From positions 13,610,708-13,674,707 of the forward strand of contig OW388304.1 of the NCBI GenBank assembly GCA_936450465.1: 64,000 bases of DNA, given 5' to 3'. The position numbers and the translations under genes were made by a program. Each line of letters opens with the position of its first letter. Position 1 is the stretch's first letter. This document shows positions 19,001 to 31,000 of the stretch, one piece after another. The DNA comes from Gibbula magus. Taxonomy: Eukaryota > Mollusca > Gastropoda > Trochida > Trochidae. A model generated the notes under the pieces. It was not told the origin of the DNA. It searched no databases and saw only the letters and a program-made list of their open reading frames with translations.

Positions 19001-22000
19001 AGGGTAAAAAGAGTGTATAACAAAGTTTAAATGATTTATTTATATTTCTTCATCTCAAATATATCTGTCATGTTTTTAAAACATTCCAAGTTCATTGATC
19101 AATTTTGTCATTTGAAGTTATTTTTAAGTTCCATGAATTTTTGAGAAATATGTTGTAAATAAAAATATCATTACAAAATTCAAACAGGTTCAGTTAACGA
19201 CTATGTAGCCAAACTGTACCTCAGCAATAATGTACAAGATTTCCTTTTCTAAAAATTAATTAAAGCAAAAGATTTCAAAAGTACTTACTGGGCAAAGTCA
19301 TGATTGTTTTTGATGACCTCATAAAGTGTTGCTATGACGGCACACAGTGTGTCGTCAGGGGCAACCGGACCTGGCATTTGACGATGTTGTGGAAGCTTTC
19401 TAACCAACTGCTGCATAGCGTATTTACCTGAGAAGAGAAGTTAATTGTTTTATAACACTTGAATACATACATCACTATTAATGTCATCCCATGAATAAAG
19501 CAGTTATAGGTGCTGTACAGAACACAGAGGTGTCAAAACACATTTCAAAACTACACAAGGGATCAAAGTGTTCTAATACCGGGATCATATTATCTGTAAG
19601 AGTAACCATTCTAATTATAAGAGGTATAAGAGGCAGCTAAATATTAACTGATCTAGCATTGTCTATTCTCAACTGTAAAAGACTGACATTGCATTGCCTA
19701 AACCCAAACATCAAGGACTGACCGTTGTCCACTTACCTACTAACTCAAACCCAAACATCAAGGACTGACCGTTGTCCACTTACCTACTAACTCCTTATTG
19801 CGCTCATCTATAGCCAGATTCCGCAGAGCTGTGGCTGCCGCACATACAACCCGGTCGCTCTCAAAGGTCAAGAGGTCAACTAGGTTTGGAAGTCCCTTCT
19901 CCTTCCTGACTAATGCTCGAATATCAACAGCCGGCTGCAATGAAGAAACATTTGTTGATAAATACGATAATCTTCAAGATGCACTAAACATTGTCGAGGC
20001 AACAGAACCACTGAAAGCAATGTCACTTGTTCAGAGCGCCAATTCTTGACACCAATGATGGCGAAAAACAAAATAAGATTTGAATGAAACTGAACCAGTG
20101 TGCCAAGCGATTTTAATGCCATTTGTACTCTCTAGATTCACCAATATAGACCCATATTCAGAGCCCCCCTAATGTTGGATTCAAGTTGTGACTCTCCTGA
20201 TATCAGTTCACCGACCTGCCACTCGCATGCTGTAAGATTCTGGACTGCACCTGCCGCTGCTTCTAACGTCACTGGATTGGATGCGTTCTTTAACAAGACA
20301 GAGTAGAGGTGAACAACGTCCGGGCCCCACAATCCTTTGTACTCGCTGGCTTGCGGAGGTAACGTTGGTGCGGCTCTGGAAAAATGATGGATGATATGAA
20401 GTGGATATTTATCACAAAATTCAAGCATTCACGTTGAAAATATTTCTACACAGTCATCCATCTTGATATTCCATAGGGTGACAAATTGTGCTTTTAGACC
20501 TGTTTAAATAAAAGCTCACTCAGCAATTACAAACTAGTTGTTCCATTTAATCGCCTTTTCTGTGACGAAGCTTTCTGATTGCACTACCTATTGCACAGGT
20601 GCAACATGCTGCTATGCTAACACAGAAAAACTGATGAAATGCAGCAAGGCTTAAATTAGCCAGTGATAGAAATTGCAGGGAGTTATGCCTTTGGAGTTGA
20701 GACAGGTTGCACTTACTTTTGATTTGGACTGTTTGGTTCCCCTCCTTTCTTGGCAGACCCCTTCTTGTTTTTGCCTCCCCCTCCGAAACAACCTGTACTG
20801 TCAACTGAAAGAGAAATTTGAAGTGATAATTAAAGTTGTCTATTATCATTAGAAATACATGCCATTTGGATAGTGAACAAATGTAACACTGTTGTATCTG
20901 GGATCACATCTATCTGCAACAGTAAAATTTCTTTTACTTTTATCAGGACAAGTCTCTTGTGGGATTCAACCCTACACCCTTCGTCTTCTATTATCAATCA
21001 AAATAGTTCAATGTAGACAAACATAGCTCAGCCAATCATCCATTGACTTGGTTACATGTACTTGTTTACCATTATTTGGCTCATTATTCTCAAAGCATAT
21101 CATTCAATATGACTTAATAGTAGTGGAGCACAACCAACCTTTCTCCGGTTGTTTGGGAGCTCGTAGCAGTGTCCTGTTGCGGAAGTCCTTGTCCTCGATC
21201 TCCTGTATCCTGTACGAGAGATTTCTCAGAATACAGACCACGTTCTCGATGGGTTTATTATCCATGTCACCCTCGGTCGCAATCCGTAACGTGTGGATCA
21301 ACGCCTTCACCAAACCATGACACTCTCGCAACTTCTTCCTTGCTTCGTAACCAGCTGAACTTACGTTCCTAAGGGACAAGAGAAAACAGATTTATGACCA
21401 AAGCATAAAGTGACCTGAAGTCAATTAAAAACACAACTAGCCTTACATTCCTAAAATGTCAGCTATAAATGAAATCTCTCAAAGATGACTTGTAACACGC
21501 CTACTGGTGACTCAAAGATAAATTGTAACATGCCTACCTGAGACACAAAGATAAATTGTAACATGCCTACCCGAGACTCAAAGAAGACTTGTAACATGCC
21601 TACCTGAGACACAAAGATAAATTGTAACATGCCTACCCGAGACTCAAAGATGACTTGTAATACGCCTACCGGTGACTCAAAGATAAATTGTAACATGCCT
21701 ACCAGAGACTCTACGATGACTTGTAATATGCCTACCAGTGACTCAAAGATAAATTGTTACATGCCTACCTGAGACACAAAAATGAATTGTAACATGCCTA
21801 CCCGAGACTCAAAGAAGACTTGTAATATGCCTACCGGTGACTCAAAGATAAATTGTAACATGCCTACCCGAGACTCAAAGATGAATTGCTACATGCCTAC
21901 CAGAGAATTTCAATATGGGTACCTGAGGTTCTAAGAGAAATGGTAAGATTCCTACCTGAGAACACCAGTAGCGTTCCTAAACGTTGTAGTCCATGGTTCG

Positions 22001-25000
22001 TGATCTCTGTAGGGCGTGGCTCCTGCTCTGTCGTAGCCCGAGTGCGGAATTATCACATTGTTTACTAATACCACTAAACCGTCATCTATTATAGGTGGTT
22101 TAAGATCCTGAAAAAGATAACAGAATACCTATAAAGATGCAGAAGGGATAGACACATTAAAATTGCACAGAAGTGATTTCAGATAGAAAAACTTTAATAT
22201 TCAACTAAGGCAACAATGTTTTGGTGAGATCACAATACCAAAGGTGAACAAGAAGACATAGTCATCAACATCCCCCGCCAGACACAAGAAATGAGAACAA
22301 GGGCAATAATTCAAGAAGAAATAATTGTGCGCTTATCATTTTCTTTCCATTAAGGTATCGATATCCTCAAGCCACACAACTGATTTGATGTTAAACAATG
22401 TCTGAGAAAAGCTATATCCTTTGAAGATACTTGAAACATAGTCGAAAAAGCGGAACAAGGGGAATAGGTATCGATATCCTTAAACCACACAACAAATTTG
22501 GTTATCCTATCTTAAATAGTTTCTGAGAAAAGCTGTCCCCTTTGGAGATACCTTGAACAGAGTCCAAATATACGGAACAAGGGCAATTACACTGGAAAAA
22601 AAAATCACACGGTTCTTATTTTCGAACTCCATCAAGGTATTAATGCTCTCAAGCCAAATTTGGTTGTCCTATCTTAAATAGTTTCTGAGAAAAGCTGTCC
22701 CCTTTATAGCGGACGGACGGACGGACACACGGACCGACGCACGGACGGACGGACGGAGCTTAAACCTATGTCCCCCTTCCACTTCGTGGCGGGGGATTGA
22801 TAATAATAGCTTCGAGTATTTGCCTTACATCACTGCAGTTAGTATCACTTTGATGAACATTTCTGCAATGGCTTTGCATTGTACAGCAGAGCAGAGATCC
22901 TGGCGGGATTCAAACCCTGAACCATCAAAGTTCTAACCATTGCGACCCATGAGAAATGGTAATGGTAATTTAAACTCCTTGGCCAAGATTTGTTGAACTC
23001 TCTCAGCATAAGATAGCTGAGTATGGCTTGTATCATACTTGTATTTACTTTTGACTGTTGCAGCACTAAGACAGCTTAGTAAAACTGGGCTTTCAGATCA
23101 ACCCCAAGTCCAGTCAAATTGCACCTACCTCACAAGATGAGAGATTCCAGAGCACCCCTGTCACAGACTCTTTCACATCCTCTTCCTGCGACTTCCGCAA
23201 CAATCTGATTAGCTCGGGAATACCACCTTGATTCCTTATTTCTTTCTGTTAATGATCAAGAGAGAAATAAGGATATTATCAAATGGATTGCATTTCATCT
23301 AACCATAAATCATTAAAGTAGTGTTTACATTGTACTTCACAAGAAGAGTTAGTCAAGTTTGTTATATAAGACTGTGGCATTTTAGGATGCATAACTACTT
23401 ACGTGATTATTACCACCAGCATGTGAAATAACTTGAAAAGAAACCAGCCCAAAGGGTTATTTTTAAAGATTTGAAGGTCAAAATTAAAGGAAAACCTCAA
23501 AATGGTACCAGCCCGGACCAGAAGTTACCAGGTTCCGGGCTGGAGGCCGGCTCGGCCTTATTTCATACACTGTTACCACCCATACAACATTGCTGTATAT
23601 TTTCGTACCTTATTTTCATCGTTACTCTTTCCATACGAGAGGTTCTGGAGAGCACCACATGCAGACTTGTGGACTTCTGGGTAATCGTTGCTTAGCAACT
23701 CGATCAGGGGACGGATTCCACCAAGGCCTCTGCAATGTAAATGAATGGCCGATTAATTAAGAATGTCTTTTAAAACAATCTTGATATAATTTGACGTTTA
23801 ACATTATTTTCAGAAGCAGGCGTTATTAGTACTTTAGCTGTTGAATGGGTAAAGGGATCTGGGCGGTTCACTTTGGAGCTCAATCAAATTTACACGCACA
23901 ACTTTTCGTTGTGGCTGTGTACCATGCATCCAGATTTGATTGCATATTGAGAGTGTGATCTCTACTGAGTGAGTGAGTGAGTTATTGTTTAACGCCGCTT
24001 CGGCAGTATTGCAGCCATTAGCGGCAAGATCTCTACTGAAGATAACTTGCTCGGCAACTCGCTGTTTTTATAACTATTCAACAGAAGATGCATTTCTTCC
24101 TCAACTGGTTTGGAAAACCACGGCCCAAATTTCCATCATCTTTATCAACATGGCTGTTTTGGCAGTTTGAAAGTCTTTTGCCATCATTTTGGCATTATGG
24201 TACCTATCAGTTTATGGTTTAAATCAGGCACATGTATAGACCAAGAAAAGCTAGTTTTTCCTTCACGATGAATAGATCTAAAATGCTCAAAATATCAAAT
24301 ACAAAATATTGTCCTCGACTCCAATAATTAAAAGGTTTGAAATTATCAGAATCATTCCGCAGCATATAAAACAATGTTGACGACTTCAATAATTAAAAGA
24401 TATGAAAAGATATGAATATGATGAAATCAGAAATGACTGCACTCACCTTGTTTTAGCTTTCATTCCATCATCCATGAAAGTAAGATGTTGTAGATAGGCT
24501 GCCGCGTGGGCTTTGATGTCGTTATCTTTGTGTGATAGGTAGTCTATTACTTCCTGCAGGTCAGGGTTTCTCCAGCGGAATGCTAAAGAAATCATCATTT
24601 TTGTCACTCAAAAGATCTCAAATAAAATCTTCTGATTCAACATCAAGTGCTTCTAAACAAAGTGCAACATTCTAAGAAGAATGTTCTTGACTGAATGTAA
24701 TGATTATACAGTTAAGAAACTTGATCTGTGCTTGCAAAGTAAACCCAATTTTGTCACTATTGTATCACTAGTGGTTTACACTGTGGTATTTTGTTACACT
24801 ATTTGCCAAACTATACTTAGTTTTAACACTTAATTCTAATATGTTGCAGAGTATGCAAAAAATAGAGCCACAGCCTTTGTAGCTTTAAACAATGAAGAAA
24901 ATTTAATTTTCCAGACATATCTATCAAAGGTAAAACAAATTTCAAGTACTTTATGTAAAGGAGAAGAAGATGAATATAGCTTTTTAGGTCATGACCCCTG

Positions 25001-28000
25001 TGACCCATATGTGGGGTCACAGGGTCACCAAATCTACAATTTAGAATCCCCATTGACCAAGGAGTCTAAATATAAAATTCCAGCTCCACGAGTTACTGGC
25101 TCTGGAGGAGATTACAGAGTCGGATGGACGGACGTTGGAGGCCATGCAATAAGTGGAAAAAGAAAGGAGGACACAAATATAAATGAACACACAATACATT
25201 CAGATAATACACACATCATGCCACAACCACTTCAAGATCATGCTATATAGAGTTTACAGAAAAGATATAAAGGATAAAATATACAGGCATATATGAATGC
25301 ACCTTTCAATAGGCTGTAGGTTATTATTTTCTGATGTTCAGGAATAATACACTGAATCCTCGGAACTCACAAATATATGAATTTCAAATATTCTCATAAT
25401 TTACACATATTGATCAATCTAAGGTGCTGTGCTTGCACTTAAAAGATTTGTATAAAATGTCAAATCCTCAGAAGAAAGAAGATGTTATCCATCAAACTTG
25501 TCCTTATTTGATTCCGACTTCTAGAATGGCATTAAAAGAAGTCAGTTATAATGTGGCCAAAAACACTTAAACCTCACTATACTTAGCAAGGAAACATTAC
25601 TTCCAAAACCAGCAAATTCCGAACACGCAAATTGAAAGGAGAAAGTTATCATTTCAAAATTATGGATCAGGTTGGTTTTTTTTGCCTAAAGTTACAAGAA
25701 ATTTGTGCTTCCACTTACATCCGGGTCTACTCTCAGACGGAGTTGCCCGCCCTTCTGAACTATAATCGTTCACAGGGGGCGCCGAAGCTTGTTTTGCTTC
25801 AGCACGCTGAACTTCCTCTGGATAATAGGGTTCCTTGGGGCCATCGTTATAATCGTAATGGGGAGGGGCGCTGGAATCGTAGGGCGTATTTTCGTCACGA
25901 TCATCATATGGGGGGTTTGCATCACGATCGTCATATGGAGGATTTCTGTCACGATCGTCATATGGGGGGTTTCCATCGCGAGCATCATAGGGGGGGTTTC
26001 CATCGCGGGCATCATATGGGGGGTTTCCATCGCGGGCATCATATGGGGGGTTTCCATCGCGGGCATCATATGAATCATCTCTATATGACGGACGACGTTC
26101 CTCATAAGGCCCCGGCCCTTGCCCTGCAATTATGTTAGACCTACCTTTTGAGATCAATCTCTCATCTAATTAAGTCCTTCAAAGTTCATCTTACGGTTCC
26201 TTAAAAAAATAATTTTGGGCCTATTCCTGAAGACTGTGCTCAATAAACATCTATGAATTTTTGTAGATATTCCACGAGGTATTTTAGTAAACTTCTATAT
26301 GCCTGTAATCGAGATATTTTTGTAAACTATCTATCAATCGGCAACCTATAGTAAGGTTTGGTTGGGGAAAAAATCAGATGGAGACACCTTTCAAAATAAA
26401 TGAAAGACTAAACATTAAAAAAAAACATCTACTCAATCAGAATTGAAAGTTATGAGATTAAGATTTTCCCAAAAAAGAAAGGGGTAAAAAGGTTTTTGTA
26501 AATTCAAAATAAAACTTTTGAAAATTAATTCACAATGTCACAAAAATTTACAAGCATATATATTTGGAGAATACTGTCAATAATTACAAACTACAAATAA
26601 ATAAATAAATCACATGCTACAAATACATCATATGTAGGTATTGCATACGTAGGACAGTTAATTGATAATTTACATTGATTTACATGCATATAGTTACATA
26701 ATAACATGCTTATATGAAAATTAAACAGTGTTGCATCAAGGACTGTAAATTTGGGGGGGGGGGGGGGGGGGTTAACAATCATAAAATAAATACAGTAACT
26801 TATTTGATATGTTTAGCACCCCTGTTACTTTTTAAGTCTACACGTTAACGTTGTTTGAACATGCACTGAATAATCTTCAGATAATATCTGGATACAAACT
26901 TACACAAATATATCTTGATGTTTTATCAAAACCATTCACTACTTTACAGTCCAAAAGAAGGTTTTTAAAAGGCCTGAAGTTTTCACTTTCGTATGTCATT
27001 GACATTGTCATTTTACTTAACTTACTTAACTTTTACTAAAAAACCTTATTCCCCTTCATGCTGGCATCTACCTTTCATTGTAAGAGCAGGGAAAAAGCCT
27101 GCAGCAAGTTTATGATTTGACATTGCAATGAAACCTGCAAGTCTCAGTGAACCTTAAGAATCACTGTGCAGCAAAGTATATAAAATTTTTGAAAGTTGTC
27201 CACATTGAATACAATTTGAATCAATGGTGTTATATGAGAGCACCAAAGTACCTAGCTGACAAACACATCATGTAAGTTGACTAGTAATTCTGTTCATGCA
27301 CAATCATGCTCAGCCATAGACATTGAAAATTGTAAAGCAAGAGACAAACAGCACGTACCATGTGACGGTGAAGGTCCTCGGTAATACGGATCCTCATCCG
27401 GTCGAAGACCACTGTAACTATTGTTCGGGTTTTCTTGGAACGGATCATCTGCAAAGGGGTGTTCCCTCAAGGGAGGTAATCCTTGCATCCGTCTTATCAA
27501 ATCTGGATCATCGCCAGGACGATCTGCATACGGGTCTTCAGGATGACCTTGGTAATTATTCCGAAATCGAGGGTCGTTGATGTCCCCTGGCGGACCCATG
27601 GACCCGTACGGATCTTCAGGATTGTTTTGGTACGACCCACGGTAACGTGGATCGTTTGGATCCGTGCTAGGATCATCAGGATGACCACCATATTGAGGTT
27701 CGTTTGGATCACGAGCGGGTTCTGGCAATCTCCCATAATCCTCACCTGGCCGGGATCCATAGGTATCATCCTGGTAACTGTCCCGGTATCCCGGGTCTCC
27801 AGGCCGGGCCCGATAAGAATCATCCGGATGACCGCCATATTGTGGATCCCTCGGTCCATCTTGTTCATCATAGCGAGGAGGTCCACGATATCCATCATCA
27901 TCATATGGCTGAGGTTGATACTGTGGGTCACTATAAGATCGGTTGGGATCTTCACGTCCGTTGTGAGGGTGACCCACCGGAGAGTCTTGGTGCCGGGAAT

Positions 28001-31000
28001 CATTTAGATGCCCTCTGTAGTCTGTGGGCTGTGCGGGTTCAGGGTACCGATCCTCATAATCGCCATATCCAGGTTGATACGGGGGCGCCCCGGAATCTGA
28101 CGGGGCGTTGTAGCTACCCCGGCTCCCTGGATACTGGTTATCTCTGCAGAGAAATTTATTACATAAATGATAAACTAAATACACAGAATTCTCAATTATT
28201 TTTTTATCATTCATATAATATTCAAAATTAGCTGAATTTTATTTCAAAAATTTATTTGTATTTCAATGAAATATTATTTTATCAAAATGTTATTAGTTCA
28301 TTTCTTCAAATTTTTAAATGATCAATTCATAAAATATCATAAGACGTTTCCATCCTTATTCATTGATCTGCAAAAAATAAATAAAATATATACTGCATTT
28401 CAAGAAGGGTAAGTAAACGTCTAACATTTGAGACATTTATCAATATTCACCACTTTCATGTTTAAATACTGTAAAATAAACGTACATAACTAAAGAAATG
28501 AAAAGATCTACAGAGATACAGAAACGAAAATAAAAATAAAAGCTTCAGGATGAACAAGCAGAGGAAATACAATAAACTATAAAGTTCTAGCAGCGACAAG
28601 TGTGAGAAAGATGGATACAATGTCTTTTACCGGTACCTATTCAATGATGCAAAATATTGCAATATTATCCTCCACCAATGATGTATATATATTTTTTTTA
28701 GTAAAAGGATGTTGACTATTATTTTCCTCATAGTGATTTTGCAAAATGGTTAAAATATTCTCATGTTGTGGATGAGGAAAAAGTATTATAATCCCGAATT
28801 CAAGGCGAGGTAATTTTGAGTTTAACGTTGCTTTCAAGAGCAGATTACTTATATCAATAGCTTGTACGTATTATGTAGTACAGTGTGAAGCCTGCAAGCA
28901 TTGACTGGACCACACTTCAAACTGATGATGAGAGTTAGTTTGATGAAAAGTGTGATCAACTGAAGCACCTAGATATAGCCTTGTTAATGTGACAATGAAG
29001 AAAGAAGTTACCGTAATTCTTCCATAATTTCGACCCTCAAATTTTCCAAATATTTTAACGAAATGTTCACGGTCGAAATTATCACCACTCACCTTCGTTT
29101 GTGCGCCATCTTTGTCGAAATTTTAGATTTTCATATAAATGTTTAAAACCAATTTGAAAAAGAAGGTTACACACTTCGTAAATATTAGTTAGCAAAAACT
29201 TTTAATTATGTTTGTATATGGTAATTTTATTCATATAATGAACTAATGCACCATTTTTTTCCTTCAGAAGACAAGTTACGATCGGCGAAGCCACGATTCT
29301 CAATTTATTGTTTCTGTGAAATTTGAATGTCATTTGGATTTTAAATTGTGTACCAGGAAACAAAACAATAATAATTTGGAGTTGAATTGTTATGTTCTTA
29401 GACTTGACAAAATAGATCAGGAAATTTGAAATGATATGAATCGTAATTTAGCTTTAGCGTGCATGTCTCGCATCGCTGGCTGTCCACATGTTTTCAAAGG
29501 AAGTACAATCTGATTGGTTGCTATATTAGTATAAACCAATCACAGCAGACTATCGTCATTACGGAATTCCCTTCTAGCAAGCGTATCACCAAGAACTGAG
29601 AAAAAACAATACACCAATCCTAACTATTTTTGCATTAGTTCAGATTCCTATGTGTAAAATTCATCAATAAATTATAATATGAACCATTGTCTGTTGCTAT
29701 ACAAGTCAAGTTAAGAAGCATATTTTCTCAGTCAACTTTTTTTGAAACGGCATTGCGTGACAATCAAGTAGAATATATCAACAAGCTTGCTTTGCAAGAA
29801 ATTACGAACATAAACAATGACAGCTGAATAATTATATTACTTTGAAAGGCTTAATTCATGCAAACTAATTATTGGTAATATTTAGAAACATATACCTCAA
29901 CATATATGGTTCTGATTATCTACGATAGTGGACAGTCGTCTCTCTTTGGTGTTTGGTTGAGTCTATTTGTATGTAGGGATTAACAAGTCACAAAACTTTG
30001 AAACAATTTATTACATATTCAGATTTTTAAAACTGAAATATATTTGTAAGTATGAGGTAACATCTGTCATAATATTCCAACAGTAATTAATCATTTGATA
30101 AGTAAATTGACTTATCAAAATGGAAAGGCAAAAAACATCCCCTGCAGTCATCCCTACTCAAAATAGACTATTCCAGTGACTTCACTGCAGACTTTAATGA
30201 ACTAGGTCAATTGACTGTTTCAAGTCTCCCCAGAAAACATCCAGATGTTACAAAACTTATCATTAGTCATGTGACTGTTTCAAGTCTCCCCAGCAAACAT
30301 CCAGATGTTACAAGCCTTATTATTGGTTAACTTTGGGACTTCCCTTCTCTTAGCCAATCAGAAAATTCAATACAAACTCTATTCATAGTGTAGCATTACT
30401 GTGTTGACAGTCTAAGTGATTTATATTTATAGCCTCACACGGAAGTGATTGCTGCCTTTTCATTTACGAAAAATGAAATCATTGATAATGGATAATATGA
30501 TAACATGTAACATTATTCTTAATAAAGGTATGTCATAAGTACAGTAAGTGAATAAATTGGGAAGTGTGAAAATACACCTATAGATTAGAATGTATTGTGA
30601 CAAGCGTGATCAAGTTAAAACATTTCCCAAAATTTGTGTAATAAAAAATACATGTTTTTCTCATAAAACTCACTGAAAAGAAATCACAAGACGATTGTTT
30701 ATCATGGCTGTAAATAATTTGTTTTCAAAATTTGGAATGTGGTCGAATTTTTAATTTGTCAGTACTGAACTTCTGGTACAATGTCGAAATTTGGAAAGGT
30801 ATTTTGAAAAAAGGCTGTCAGATGATCTTACGTGGGCGAACTTATAGAGGGGGCGAAATTAAGGAAGAATTACGGTATTTCATCAAAAGTTCTATCTTGG
30901 GAACAATGACATTGAATGAATTTGCGCAAAACAGAAAATTCTCACCAACCTCAGAGGAAAAGATTAACTCATAGAAAGTGTAAATAAGCAAAGATTTATA

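Noticed and set aside
25770..26129. Alternative frames rich in Met/Ile/Gly over the 27-bp coding repeat
   Set aside because: Shadow of the repeat in the real exon; no splice-phase support.
27483..28231. Long antisense frames (168-175 codons) over the large catenin linker exon
   Set aside because: The sense frame has splice sites, phase and family context. The other frames are open because of GA/TC-rich repeat composition.
30732..30974. 80-codon frame inside the TA-flanked element, possible transposase piece
   Set aside because: No DDE or helix-turn-helix signature that I can recognise, and it crosses the element's terminal repeat.
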